Source: an archaeon (lineage in GTDB: Archaea; Nanobdellota; Nanobdellia; Woesearchaeales; GW2011-AR15). From it: a stretch of 41,876 nt of DNA. The position numbers and the translations under genes were made by a program. Location of the stretch: assembly GCA_018657065.1 (NCBI GenBank), contig JABHXU010000003.1, forward strand, positions 1 through 41,876. The letters run 5' to 3'. Under the pieces are notes generated by a model. The model did not search any database and had not been told where the DNA came from. It saw only the letters and a list, made by a program, of their open reading frames with translations. This document shows, piece after piece, positions 30,776 through 39,660 of the stretch (the first letter of the stretch is position 1; each line of letters opens with the position of its first letter).

Positions 30776-31879
30776 ATGAAAGCATATGATTTAGCTGTCA
30801 GAGATTTAAGAGCTTGCTACGGTAAACATGGAATTTTTGCTGGTTTACATCATTTTAAAGACTATTGGGCAAGAGATGCACTATTTGCTTGCTTAGGTAG
30901 TTTAGAACTTCAAGATTATAACATTGTCAAAACATCTTTACAAGTTTTTATTGATAATATCAATTCTCAAGGACAAGTTCCCTTAAGAATTGGGAGAAGA
31001 ACTATAGAAATCGCTCTAGGAAAAAAGAAAAGAAGAGCAATATATACCTTTGACTTTAATAACAAAACTACAGTAGATCAAAACTCTTTACTGATTATTG
31101 TAACAAATGAGTATATTAAAAAAACAAAGGATTTTGATTTCCTTAAAAAAAATCTTAATAAATTAGAAAAAATTATGCAATGGAATTTTTCATTAGATAA
31201 AGATCAAGACCTATTAATTGAAGAAGAAGGATTAAGTAATTGGGCTGATAGTATCAATAAAAAAGGAAAAGTTCTATATTCAAATGTTTTACATTGTCAT
31301 GCGTTAAAATGTATGTATGAAATATCTCACAAAAAATCACATTTAGATAAATATACACAAGTAAAAAATAAAATTAATGAATTATTTTGGTCAGGTGAAC
31401 ATTATATTGATTGGATTGATTTAAATGGAAAACATTACAATTATTTTTCAACTGATGGAAATGCTTTAGCAATAATTTTTGAAATTGCGAATAATGAAAA
31501 ATCTAAACATATTGAAGAAGCAGCTCATATTTTTGAAATTCATGATGTACCTTCAAAATGCGTTCATCCCAACTATCCTACTAAATTTATTTCCCCACTA
31601 TTAAAATTAATTGGACTTGGAGATTATCACAATGGAATTTCTTGGCTTTGGTTAGGTTGTATTAGTGCTTTATCACAAAATAAAGCGGGAAAAGAAAAAA
31701 ATGCTAAAATTCTTATCAAAAAAATATCTGACCTAATTGAAAAACATAATGCTGTATATGAAGTATATGAAGAGTCTGGTGTACCAGTTAAAAGATTTTT
31801 GTATAAATCTGAATATCCTTTTGCGTGGTCTGCTGGAATGTACGTTTATGCATATAATAAAATAATAAAGAAAAAATAA
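30776..31879 (+). CDS. GH15/glycogen-debranching-like (alpha/alpha)6 glycosidase
   Basis: 367 aa. N-terminal region HHFKDYWARDALFACLGSL carries the W-x-R-D motif of archaeal amylo-alpha-1,6-glucosidase/GH15-like barrels; QVPLRIGRRT, TTVDQNSLLI and C-terminal SEYPFAWSAGMYVYAYN (S-x-x-P-F-x-W-S-A-G) complete the family pattern. Acidic residues in the NWADSI and DGNALAI segments are candidates for catalysis. There is no signal peptide, so it acts on cytoplasmic glycans such as glycogen or trehalose-like sugars; which one is unclear. ATATAAAAA (30743-30751) precedes ATG 30776 by about 28 nt. Confidence 0.85.
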   Translation: MKAYDLAVRDLRACYGKHGIFAGLHHFKDYWARDALFACLGSLELQDYNIVKTSLQVFIDNINSQGQVPLRIGRRTIEIALGKKKRRAIYTFDFNNKTTVDQNSLLIIVTNEYIKKTKDFDFLKKNLNKLEKIMQWNFSLDKDQDLLIEEEGLSNWADSINKKGKVLYSNVLHCHALKCMYEISHKKSHLDKYTQVKNKINELFWSGEHYIDWIDLNGKHYNYFSTDGNALAIIFEIANNEKSKHIEEAAHIFEIHDVPSKCVHPNYPTKFISPLLKLIGLGDYHNGISWLWLGCISALSQNKAGKEKNAKILIKKISDLIEKHNAVYEVYEESGVPVKRFLYKSEYPFAWSAGMYVYAYNKIIKKK

Positions 31880-31880
31880 A

Positions 31881-32870
31881 TTATTTTTTTCTAATGTTTT
31901 GTTTTTTTGGTTTAGGAGGTGGTGGAACTTCTTCACTTTTTAGTTCTTTATGATTGTGTTTTTCTTCATATTCATTTCCAGATCTAATCATAACTGCAAT
32001 TAGAATCATTAAAAGTAAGAAAAGAATCACAATTCCCACAATTGTAGATAAATTTAATAAAATAAAGTTCTCTACATAAGGCCTACCATTATCCAAAACA
32101 TGGAAATAAAATGTTTTTGACACAGCTTCCCCACCTTTTCCATCATTAGCATAAAAAATAACAGATTCTGCTCCTGTAAAATCATATCTAGGTTTAATTA
32201 TTGCTTTATTCTTTTTGATTTTTATTTCTATGTTTTCAGCTTCTGCACTATAATCTAATTTATCGCCATCAGGATCATAAAATAATTCTCCAATATCCAT
32301 TTCATATCTTGTTCCTTGATAAAATCGAATATAACTTTCTGAACCACAAACTCCTTCTTCAAAATAATATACACAATCATTTGGAGTTATTGTTTCAATG
32401 TTTACTTCAAGAATATGAAGAAGTAATGGCAATTTTGCAATTTCTTCTGATGTTTCAACAACTATTTTAGGATTCATACTTCCAAAAAATTTGCATTCAG
32501 GCTCTAGAATCACATTTATCCCTCTAACTTTTTGACTAGGTATAATCAAACTTTGAGGTAAATACGCTGTTCCTTCAAAACTTTCAATATCAAAAAAATA
32601 GGTTTGTGTTTTTGATGTTGGATTTGCTAAAGTAAAACTAAATTCTACCTGAGAACATTGTGATACTGTATTTTCTGTGTTTCTAGGATCAATTAAAATT
32701 GCTGAACCTTCTTTTATTGGAATAATTGGTTTTTCTTGTTGAAAGTAATATTTATTTACAACAAATTGATGCCCATTTTCTGGATCACTTTCTGTATGTA
32801 AAACTATTTCACCAAATGCAATAGGAAGAAGTAATAACGTGATTATGATTAATATAATATCTTTTCTCAT
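31881..32870 (-). CDS. Cell-surface protein with cadherin/Ig-like domain and C-terminal membrane anchor
   Basis: 329 aa. Signal peptide (residues 1-20, ending AFG), a first beta-rich domain (SQVEFSFTLANPTSKTQTYF), a second domain with the cadherin/BIg-like phrase DPDGDKLDYSAEAENIEIK and FTGAESVIFYANDGKGGEA, then one C-terminal membrane helix (about 275-300) and a short basic/Pro-rich cytoplasmic tail (PPPPKPKK). Likely anchored outside the cell. The stop lies 1 nt from the end of the convergent glycosidase gene. No Shine-Dalgarno; gene start ATG 32870. Confidence 0.8.
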   Translation of the reverse strand: MRKDIILIIITLLLLPIAFGEIVLHTESDPENGHQFVVNKYYFQQEKPIIPIKEGSAILIDPRNTENTVSQCSQVEFSFTLANPTSKTQTYFFDIESFEGTAYLPQSLIIPSQKVRGINVILEPECKFFGSMNPKIVVETSEEIAKLPLLLHILEVNIETITPNDCVYYFEEGVCGSESYIRFYQGTRYEMDIGELFYDPDGDKLDYSAEAENIEIKIKKNKAIIKPRYDFTGAESVIFYANDGKGGEAVSKTFYFHVLDNGRPYVENFILLNLSTIVGIVILFLLLMILIAVMIRSGNEYEEKHNHKELKSEEVPPPPKPKKQNIRKK

Positions 32871-32929
32871 TCGCCCCCACCAAGCTAAAGTTTATTTAAA
32901 GTTAAAAAATATAAAGTTAAAAAAAAAAA

Positions 32930-34300
32930 TTAATAATATGTTTGACCTGAGACTTCCTCTGGTTCATCATTGCCTTTTAATTTATTAAATGCTACGATTA
33001 ATCCTAGAACAATTAATAAAACAACTAAGACAATAACTCCGATTTCCAAAGCTTTTGTTAAGTCCATATCACCAAATGTTTGTGTTTTTTCTTCTTCGCC
33101 TTCAATAACATTTGCTGTTAAAGCAATTTGTTTTGAATCATTTGAAGTTTCTACACTAACCATAAAGACTTTTTCTCCTGCTGGAGCGTCTTCACTTGGA
33201 GTGACATATAGGTAAACTGTTTTTGTTTCGCCTGATCTGATTAAGACAAATGCGCCTGGATCAAATCTGTATGTTGCCCATGAGTCAACACCGCTAACAG
33301 TTAATTCATATGATCTGTCTGTTGCACCATTGTTTTGCAAAATAACTGGATAAACTGTGCCTGTGGTTCCTTTAACGACATCTTGTCTTCCTGGAACTGT
33401 GACAACTGTTTTTTCTGAGCTACTGCCTTGTGGATTAACTAAATCACATGTTTCATCTTCTGTGACAACGATTGATGTTTCTTTAACAATATCTTCGTCA
33501 CCATCTGCGAATGTAACTTTTGCTCTTACAACATAATCTCCTGGCTCAACACATGAAGGTATTCTTAAGAATAAATCTTCTGATGTTGTTGCTTCTCCTT
33601 CTTCAAGTTCATCAATGTATTCTGTTGCTTTTAGACCTAAAGCTGGTAATGATACTTCGATTCTTAATGAATCTTCTGTGTCTTCTCCCATGTTTTTAAC
33701 TCTAACTGAAGCAAACAGACCTCTACCTGATTGAACACTTGTTGATGGATCTAAGATTACATCTTGGATTACAACATTATCTCTTTGAGGTTCTACTTGT
33801 AAATTATATTCTCTCATATAACCTGCTGAGTATTTGTCTGAAATTTGAACTCTAATTTTTAGTTCATCACCGTCTGCATACTTAAAATCATCTGGTAAAC
33901 TTAATTCCAATGTTTTTTTGTATGAAACATTTGCGTCAACATCGAATGTTGATGTGATATCAAAAATATCATCGACAAATTTATGTCCTCTGTGGTATCC
34001 TGTTAGGAATGCCATTACTTGGACGTCTTCTGCGTCTTGTAATGATACAAACTCAATTTCTACCTCAAGGTCTTCGCCTCTATCAAAGGCTTTCAGAACA
34101 GTCACATCATTTTTGACTATTCTGTCGTTAATTTCTACTATACAATCTACGACATCAAGTCTTGTACTATTCAAGTCGTCACCATAGCATGGATCAGATC
34201 CACAACAATCTTGGCATTCTTCTTGTGCAGTAGCTGCAAAAGCGGATACCAAAACCATGACGACAGTCATCAAGACCATCAGCATTTTATTCATTTTCAT
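32930..34300 (-). CDS. Abundant-looking surface protein with CARDB-like domains and C-terminal anchor
   Basis: 456 aa from ATG 34300, chosen because GGAGG (34310-34314) stands 9 nt upstream. A signal peptide ends near AFA/TAQ, then a Cys-rich start (ECQDCCGSDPC), three or so Ig-like CARDB/NPCBM-type domains (e.g. VSLQDAEDVQVMAFLTGYHR; SGRGLFASVRVKNMGEDTED; GTVYPVILQNNGATDRSYEL), and a C-terminal membrane helix (IGVIVLVVLLIVLGLIVAF) with a cytoplasmic tail. Base composition is visibly less AT-rich than all neighbours, with more GAC/GTC/GCT-type codons, the pattern of a highly expressed gene. The promoter shares its core with that of the next gene, and the 5' leader of about 67 nt is unusually long here. 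Candidate S-layer or major envelope protein. Confidence 0.8.
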   Translation of the reverse strand: MKMNKMLMVLMTVVMVLVSAFAATAQEECQDCCGSDPCYGDDLNSTRLDVVDCIVEINDRIVKNDVTVLKAFDRGEDLEVEIEFVSLQDAEDVQVMAFLTGYHRGHKFVDDIFDITSTFDVDANVSYKKTLELSLPDDFKYADGDELKIRVQISDKYSAGYMREYNLQVEPQRDNVVIQDVILDPSTSVQSGRGLFASVRVKNMGEDTEDSLRIEVSLPALGLKATEYIDELEEGEATTSEDLFLRIPSCVEPGDYVVRAKVTFADGDEDIVKETSIVVTEDETCDLVNPQGSSSEKTVVTVPGRQDVVKGTTGTVYPVILQNNGATDRSYELTVSGVDSWATYRFDPGAFVLIRSGETKTVYLYVTPSEDAPAGEKVFMVSVETSNDSKQIALTANVIEGEEEKTQTFGDMDLTKALEIGVIVLVVLLIVLGLIVAFNKLKGNDEPEEVSGQTYY

Positions 34301-34309
34301 TTTCTTATT

Positions 34310-34314
34310 CCTCC
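34310..34314 (-). promoter_or_regulatory. GGAGG Shine-Dalgarno deciding the start of the CARDB surface protein
   Basis: GGAGG followed by 9 nt and ATG 34300. It is in the same GGAGGTGAT register as GGTGAT sites elsewhere, and the extended N-terminus (to 34342) would place it inside the coding region. Confidence 0.65.
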
Positions 34315-34386
34315 ACATTTTGTTTAGGACTATTACCCTCAATCTCCGAGGATTTAGCTTTATTATTCAACGGATAACCTGAATCA

Positions 34387-34402
34387 ATATTTAAATGTTT
34401 CG
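34387..34402 (-). promoter_or_regulatory. Promoter core of the CARDB surface protein (CGAAACATTTAAATAT)
   Basis: On the minus strand CGAAACATTTAAATAT gives a BRE-like CGAAAC plus TATA element. Fourteen of sixteen bases match the promoter at 36401-36416; the upstream GATAA...AGTA...ATAAAA sequences also correspond with a 1-nt shift. Confidence 0.6.
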
Positions 34403-34459
34403 ATTTTATTACTATTATCCAGTGAATAATACTTGTTTTTATTCAATAATGAATACTTT

Positions 34460-34474
34460 TTACTCGACGAGTAA
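34460..34474. repeat. Perfect 15-nt palindrome at the end of the Cys-rich surface gene
   Basis: TTACTCGACGAGTAA has seven-base arms around one A. It includes the stop codon of the Cys-rich surface protein on the minus strand and lies about 60 nt before the promoter of the next gene. It may form a short 3' hairpin. Confidence 0.45.
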
Positions 34475-36340
34475 TTCTCTATATATTACTCTCTTATATT
34501 CGTCGTTACTTACACTAATTCTTAATTGCTCAACCCCAGATTTCATATTCTTAGGAATACGTATCTCAAATACTTTTGAAACTTTTTCTTGCGCATCTAA
34601 TTCTTCTATTTTTTGTGTTCTAGCTTCTGCAATTCCAGGCATCCCAACAATTATATGTAAATTTTCTAATGTTTTTCTATATTCATTAGTTACTGACACA
34701 ATTATCTTGAAATCTTCTCCTGGTTGAATTTCTTCTTCATTATATACCATATCAACAAATAATGCTTGTCTAGGCGTATATGCTCCCTTATCTGGTGTAT
34801 CTGGATCACAATCATCGTCTCTATGGTTATTTTTTATTTCTACAGCATTAGGATGTACATCTGCATTCCAATCATTACAATCATATCCAGCTGCATATCC
34901 ATCATTATCTCTATCATTATCACATGCATTTCCCATTCCATCATTATCTGTATCGACTTGAGTTGGATTTTTAACATTTACACAATTATCTTCATCATCA
35001 CAAAATCCATCTCTATCTACATCTATACAATCATCACACCTATCATCAATTTGATCTTGATCAATATCAATTGTATCAAGAACATCATAATAACATGTAC
35101 CTGATCCACAAGCATATTCTCTATATTCTTGTCCCATTCTCTCACAGTCTTTTCTAACACAATCACCATTTGAGGTTGGACAATATACACAATAAGTTGT
35201 TTCAAATTCATAACATCCACTTAATTGTGCACAATCATATTCTTCATATGCATAATCTTCTCCTGCACAATATGCTTGTTCTAATACTGTGTCTGTTAGA
35301 CAAAAATCATAGAATTCATCATCTAATGCACAAAACGGATAGTCAAATTCTACACAACTTTCATCATCATCTACATATTCTAATTTAAAAGGATCCATAT
35401 TTGTAAATTCTGTACAAGTATCTGGACCACATTCTTTTAATATCTCTTTATTATAGTCTGTATCACAATATGCATCTGTACTTGTTTCTACACATTCTGC
35501 TATTGTTTCTTCGTAAACTATATTTTCTCCATCACAATATTCTTTTGAAGTTGATTCTCCACATTCATCTATTTTTTTTGTGTCATCATCTTCTTTTTCA
35601 AAACAATATCCTGTTTTTTCATTACATCCTCTAATTGTACATTCTTCCTCTGAATAAACATCATTTTGATAACAATATTTTTCTCCATCACATTCAGTAA
35701 CTCCACAATCTTCAACATCTAATTTTTCAGTATATAATTTATCATCACAATAATCATTATATCCTGGAACATCATTACAAAAACCTTCTTCAATATTTTG
35801 ATACTCTACTGAATCCTCATTTTCACATATTAGATAGGATTTACTTTTATGTTTAAAGTAACAGTTTTCTTCATATTCCCATTCAGTACATCCATCGCCA
35901 TCTACGTCTCTACAAACAATTAAATCGTTTCTAATACATTTAGTGTCGCCTGAATCACATTCATCTACACATCTTGGTGGTGGTGGTGGATTATGATCAT
36001 TACATTTAGATACCCAGTTTCCACAAGCACCACATGTTGAAGTTAAACATGTACCTGGCGCAGGATTTAAATCTGGACAATCACATTCTGCTTTAACAGC
36101 TCTAGCTTCTGGAGTAGCGCCACTATATGGACACCATGCCATAAATGCTTGACCTGGGTTATTTTCAGCCCTATTTAGAACTCTATTTTGAATATTTGAG
36201 GTTCCCCAGCTTACAACATTACCACAACCTGGAGCACCGCCAGTTCCTAATGTACAGCCTGTAGCTTGTACTGCACTTACACTAACAAGTGCTGTAACTA
36301 AAATAAGTATGAACACCAATGCTTGTTTTATGATTTTCAT
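34460..36340 (-). CDS. Very Cys-rich secreted protein with TSP3-like calcium repeats and MopE-like motif
   Basis: 626 aa from ATG 36340 (preceded by AGAGGG). Signal peptide ending near VSA/VQA; a Cys-rich body (dozens of Cys, e.g. CDCPDLNPAPGTC, CGDxEC-like units with ECGEST..YCDG repeats); then DQDQIDDRCDDCIDVDRDGF and DTDNDGMGNACDNDRDNDG, thrombospondin type-3-like Ca2+ repeats; then YDCNDWNADVHPNAVEIKNN followed by HRDDDCD, the putative metal-binding motif seen in MopE-type proteins; and a C-terminal CARDB-like domain (GEDFKIIVSVTNEYRK...). Unlike its neighbour it has no C-terminal anchor. Probable secreted, disulfide-rich, metal-binding cell-surface or matrix protein. Shares its promoter core with the CARDB gene. 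Confidence 0.8.
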   Translation of the reverse strand: MKIIKQALVFILILVTALVSVSAVQATGCTLGTGGAPGCGNVVSWGTSNIQNRVLNRAENNPGQAFMAWCPYSGATPEARAVKAECDCPDLNPAPGTCLTSTCGACGNWVSKCNDHNPPPPPRCVDECDSGDTKCIRNDLIVCRDVDGDGCTEWEYEENCYFKHKSKSYLICENEDSVEYQNIEEGFCNDVPGYNDYCDDKLYTEKLDVEDCGVTECDGEKYCYQNDVYSEEECTIRGCNEKTGYCFEKEDDDTKKIDECGESTSKEYCDGENIVYEETIAECVETSTDAYCDTDYNKEILKECGPDTCTEFTNMDPFKLEYVDDDESCVEFDYPFCALDDEFYDFCLTDTVLEQAYCAGEDYAYEEYDCAQLSGCYEFETTYCVYCPTSNGDCVRKDCERMGQEYREYACGSGTCYYDVLDTIDIDQDQIDDRCDDCIDVDRDGFCDDEDNCVNVKNPTQVDTDNDGMGNACDNDRDNDGYAAGYDCNDWNADVHPNAVEIKNNHRDDDCDPDTPDKGAYTPRQALFVDMVYNEEEIQPGEDFKIIVSVTNEYRKTLENLHIIVGMPGIAEARTQKIEELDAQEKVSKVFEIRIPKNMKSGVEQLRISVSNDEYKRVIYRELLVE

Positions 36341-36400
36341 TGTTTTTCCCTCTATTTTTTTATAAATTTGATAGTATTTATTACTTACTAGTGACAAATA

Positions 36401-36416
36401 CTATATAAATGTTTCG
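36401..36416 (-). promoter_or_regulatory. Promoter core of the Cys-rich surface protein (CGAAACATTTATATAG)
   Basis: CGAAACATTTATATAG on the minus strand; TATA element about 62-70 nt before ATG 36340, leaving a leader of about 40 nt. Near-identical to 34387-34402. Confidence 0.6.
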
Positions 36417-36477
36417 TTTTATAACTACTTTATCGTGGTGAACTAGTTTTTTATTCCTCTACTAATTACGTTTCATA

Positions 36478-37572
36478 ATGAACATTTCAGTTATTGGGGG
36501 CGGACCTGCTGGAAGCTACTGCGCATATTTGCTGGCAAAAAAAGGCCATAAGGTAGAATTGTTTGAAAGATTAAATCAAATTGGAAACCCAGTACAATGC
36601 ACCGGAATTCTTAGTGATTATTTTTTAAAACTTATGCCCCCATCAAAAAAATTTGTAATAAATAAAATAAATAAAACAAGAATTCATGCTCCAAATGGAG
36701 AGTATATTGAAACAAAAATCAAAACGAATTATGTTATTTGTCGAAAAAAATTTGATAATTTTTTAATAAATAAAGCTAAGAATGCAGGAGTAAAAATCTA
36801 CTTAAACCATAATTTAACTAATATTAAAGACAATATTTTATTTTTTGGAGAAAAGAAAAAAAAGACCAATATTATTGTTGGAGCTGACGGTCCTTTGAGT
36901 ACCGTTGCTAAATTATCAGGATTATTTGTAAATAGAACTTTTCTTGTTGGTACTCAAGTTGAAGGTTATATTAAAAAAAAAGATAATATTGTTGATTTTT
37001 TTCCTTATATTGGTTCTTATGCTTGGATTGTACCAACAGATAATAAGCATAGAATTGGTGTTGCATCATACAAAAAAAGTAAAAAATTGTTTGATGAGTT
37101 TACAAAAAATCTCAAAATAAAGGTTACAGAACATCAATCTGGAATTATTCCTATCTTTGATCCTTATATTAAAGTTCAAAAAAAGAATATTTTTTTGGTT
37201 GGAGATGCTGCAACATTAAATAAAGCTACTTCTGGAGGAGGTATCAATCAAAGCTTAATTTCTGCAAAAATTGTTTCAGATTGTATAATTAATAATAAGA
37301 ATTACAACAAAGAATGGAAAAAACAATTATTCAATAAGTTATATGTCCACTTAATTCTTCATCAAACAATGAGCCGATTTTCTGACTGTGATTGGAATTA
37401 TTTAATTAAAATCTTTAATGAGAAAAAAATGAAAAAAATTTTAAGAGATGAAAGTAGAGATTTAATTATAAAAATGATGATTAAAATTGCACTTGCTAAG
37501 CCTCAACTATTCAAATTTAAAAACAAGATAACTTTTTCTGAACTTAAAACCTATTTTGCAAAATATAAGTAA
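36478..37572 (+). CDS. Geranylgeranyl reductase-family FAD flavoprotein
   Basis: 364 aa. N-terminal Rossmann dinucleotide motif ISVIGGGPAGSYCAYLLA (residues 3-20), the family signature IGNPVQCTGIL (about 36-46, with the substrate-pocket Cys), IVGADGPLSTVAKL, and the second FAD motif FLVGDAATLNKATSGGGINQ. The family saturates the isoprenoid chains of archaeal lipids (e.g. digeranylgeranylglycerophospholipid reductase). In this short-genome setting it may serve membrane lipids or modify host-derived lipid; no other lipid genes are adjacent. TTTTTTATT (about 36444-36452) lies 26-30 nt before ATG 36478. Divergent from the surface protein promoter. Confidence 0.9.
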   Translation: MNISVIGGGPAGSYCAYLLAKKGHKVELFERLNQIGNPVQCTGILSDYFLKLMPPSKKFVINKINKTRIHAPNGEYIETKIKTNYVICRKKFDNFLINKAKNAGVKIYLNHNLTNIKDNILFFGEKKKKTNIIVGADGPLSTVAKLSGLFVNRTFLVGTQVEGYIKKKDNIVDFFPYIGSYAWIVPTDNKHRIGVASYKKSKKLFDEFTKNLKIKVTEHQSGIIPIFDPYIKVQKKNIFLVGDAATLNKATSGGGINQSLISAKIVSDCIINNKNYNKEWKKQLFNKLYVHLILHQTMSRFSDCDWNYLIKIFNEKKMKKILRDESRDLIIKMMIKIALAKPQLFKFKNKITFSELKTYFAKYK

Positions 37573-37618
37573 CCTTTCGAGGAAAACTTTTTTAAAATAC
37601 TTTATTTTCTTTGTTTTT

Positions 37619-37957
37619 ATGTTACCAGGAATGAATCCAAAACAAATGCAAAAAGCTATGAAACAGCTTGGAATCAGACAAGAGGAAATTGAGGCTATTG
37701 CTGTTATTATTAGAACTAAAAGTGAAGACATCATAATCACTAATCCAAGTATTCAAAAAGTGAATATGAGTGGACAAATATCTTACCAAATTAGTGGTGA
37801 AGAAGAACATAGAGCTATTGAAGAAGAAATTGAAATTAGTGAAGAAGATATTAAAACTGTAATGGAACAAGCAAATATATCGAGTGAAAAAGCAAAAATT
37901 GCCCTTGAAGAACATAAAGGAGATTTAGCTGCAGCAATTCTTAGCTTTCAAAAATAA
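37619..37957 (+). CDS. nac: Nascent polypeptide-associated complex protein
   Basis: 112 aa, normal archaeal aNAC size, from ATG 37619; TTTAAAATAC about 26 nt upstream sets a leaderless start and excludes a longer frame. NAC domain: MLPGMNPKQMQKAMKQLGIR, EAIAVIIRTKSEDIIITNP, QKVNMSGQISYQISG; C-terminal UBA domain: EEDIKTVMEQANISSEKAKI and LEEHKGDLAAAILSF. Binds ribosome-emerging chains at the tunnel exit as a homodimer. Single gene. Confidence 0.95.
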   Translation: MLPGMNPKQMQKAMKQLGIRQEEIEAIAVIIRTKSEDIIITNPSIQKVNMSGQISYQISGEEEHRAIEEEIEISEEDIKTVMEQANISSEKAKIALEEHKGDLAAAILSFQK

Positions 37958-37985
37958 TTTATATTTGAAGGTATTATCTTTTTAA

Positions 37986-38444
37986 ATGGATCCAATTATT
38001 TTGAAAAATAAAGCTATTTCTGATATAAAAATTGCCGACCATATTCTAGTCATGACATATCCAATTGTTCAAGATCCAAAACTTCTTAAGATTGTTTTAC
38101 AAAAACTTCATAGTGCTATTAAAAATTCTATGATGTCTCTTTTATATTATGAAAAAAAACAAAAAAGAATCTCCTCTTTTAATGAAAGTTATATGTCGAT
38201 GCTTACATATATAAAAAAACATTTAATAAAATACAACATTAGTCCTAATTATCTGATTTTTTTAAGTGAATTAAATGATCTTTTTGAATATCAAAAAAAA
38301 TCAGACATAGAATTTATAAGAAAGGATAAATTTGTTTTTACAAATAAAGATTATAAACTTAAAACCTTAACAAAAGAAGATATGAAAACCCTTTTGATTA
38401 AGGGAAAGTTGTTTATCAAAGAAATTACGGATGTGGTAAGATGA
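37986..38444 (+). CDS. All-helical protein, first of a tandem related pair, unknown
   Basis: 152 aa, alpha-helical, cytoplasmic. The segment SDIKIADHILVMTYPIVQDP and following KLLKIVLQKLHSAIKNSMMSLL aligns by eye with the N-terminal half of the next gene (EELKRIDHLIYVTLKYTRTVDV, then LLSVVERMVNSYEFLIESL), so the two are likely paralogues forming a heterodimer. The helix pattern is HEPN-like, but the R-x4-6-H catalytic motif is absent. First gene of a four-gene operon; TTATATTTG lies about 26 nt before ATG 37986. Stop overlaps the next start (ATGA). Confidence 0.7.
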   Translation: MDPIILKNKAISDIKIADHILVMTYPIVQDPKLLKIVLQKLHSAIKNSMMSLLYYEKKQKRISSFNESYMSMLTYIKKHLIKYNISPNYLIFLSELNDLFEYQKKSDIEFIRKDKFVFTNKDYKLKTLTKEDMKTLLIKGKLFIKEITDVVR

Positions 38445-38887
38445 TAGAATCATTAGAAAATGCAAAAGAAGAATTAAAAAGAATTGATCATTTAATCTAT
38501 GTTACATTAAAATATACTCGAACTGTAGATGTTTTATTGAGTGTAGTAGAAAGAATGGTAAATTCATACGAATTCTTAATTGAATCTTTAACAAAAAAAG
38601 CAATAAGTCTTGGTACAAATAGTGAAGAATTAACAAATCCTATTGCAAAAGCAAATTTTGTATTAGCACAATATAGTACAAAATTAATTCAAGAAAATAT
38701 CAATAAGTACTTATTATTTCGAAAACTAAGACGTGCAACATATAATAAAGAAAATGAATTTAGACGACATGTAACTATGATTGCAACAGTTGAAGAAAAA
38801 GAAGTAAGAGTTAATATAGATACAATAACCGAAGATTTTCATAAACTTCGAAAAATATTGGAGTTTGTCGAAAAAGAAATAAAATGA
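38441..38887 (+). CDS. All-helical protein, second of the tandem pair, unknown
   Basis: 148 aa, helical throughout. Its N-terminal half resembles the preceding protein (shared I/A-D-H-I/L-L/I-V/Y pattern and spacing). The C-terminal half is rich in charged residues (KLRRATYNKENEFRRHVTMI, EVRVNIDTITEDFHKLRKIL). ATGA overlaps at both ends tie it to the preceding gene and to the MinD-like ATPase gene. No annotated family is recognised. Likely a partner or adaptor of the ATPase (inference). Confidence 0.7.
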   Translation: MIESLENAKEELKRIDHLIYVTLKYTRTVDVLLSVVERMVNSYEFLIESLTKKAISLGTNSEELTNPIAKANFVLAQYSTKLIQENINKYLLFRKLRRATYNKENEFRRHVTMIATVEEKEVRVNIDTITEDFHKLRKILEFVEKEIK

Positions 38888-39660
38888 CAAAGTTTTTAGT
38901 TATTGCTTCAAGCAAGGGTGGAATGGGAAAAACTACTACTGCAATTAATCTAGGTACCGCTTTAACAGTTTTTGGAAGAGATGTTATTGTTGTTGATTGT
39001 AATTTTTCTGCACCAAATGTTTCATTATATCTTGGTGCTCCTAATATTAGTACAACCTTGCATGATGTTCTGGATAATGATAAAGATATTACTGATGCAT
39101 TATATATGCATAGTATGGGCTTAAAAATAATTCCTGCTAGTCCTTCATTAAAAGACAATAAAAAAATTGACCATGTGAAACTAAGTAAGTTACTCAAAAG
39201 TTTGTCTGGAAAAGCAGACTTTGTAATTATTGATAGTGCTGAAGGCATGGATGACGTTGCAATTAGTTCAATCAAATTAGGAGATGAAATTTTAGTCGTT
39301 GCTACTCCTGAACTTCCGTCTATAAGTGATGCATTAAGAACTATTAAATTAGCACAAAAATATAAAAAAAAAGTCCGAGGAGTTATTTTAACAAGAGTTT
39401 ATGAAGATGAATTAGAACTTAGTAAAAAACAAATTGAATCTATTTTAGAAACACCAGTTATTGCTTTAATTCCTGAGGATGAAACCATTAGAGAAGCTGT
39501 AAAAATTAAAAACCCTGTAACTCACACACATCCATCAGCTCCAAGCTCACAGAGTTATAAAGAACTAGCATCAGAATTACTTGGAGAAAAATATGTTGAA
39601 TCTGTAGAAAAGCAAGACACATTAATGGATTATGCTATGAAACGATTAGGCCTCAAATGA
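38884..39660 (+). CDS. MinD/ParA-family ATPase
   Basis: 258 aa with the deviant Walker A VIASSKGGMGKTTTAINLG (residues 6-24; signature Lys in S-K-G-G), Walker A' DCNFSAPNVSLYLG, and the DSAEGMDD switch II region. The C-terminal SVEKQDTLMDYAMKRLGLK is an amphipathic helix like the MinD membrane-targeting sequence. Proteins of this type polymerise or form dimers at membranes to position other machinery. Here the operon context (two helical proteins before, a membrane protein after) suggests cargo positioning rather than classical MinCDE. Starts in an ATGA overlap. Confidence 0.92.
   Translation: MTKFLVIASSKGGMGKTTTAINLGTALTVFGRDVIVVDCNFSAPNVSLYLGAPNISTTLHDVLDNDKDITDALYMHSMGLKIIPASPSLKDNKKIDHVKLSKLLKSLSGKADFVIIDSAEGMDDVAISSIKLGDEILVVATPELPSISDALRTIKLAQKYKKKVRGVILTRVYEDELELSKKQIESILETPVIALIPEDETIREAVKIKNPVTHTHPSAPSSQSYKELASELLGEKYVESVEKQDTLMDYAMKRLGLK

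Noticed and set aside
34766-35388. Plus-strand reading frames opposite the Cys-rich surface gene (Ile/His/Cys-rich translations)
   Set aside because: Low-complexity antisense shadows of the Asp/Glu/Cys-rich gene; no promoter or Shine-Dalgarno.
37986-38887. HEPN toxin pair
   Set aside because: Helix pattern is HEPN-like, but the R-x4-6-H ribonuclease motif is absent and the operon continues into a MinD-like ATPase rather than an antitoxin.
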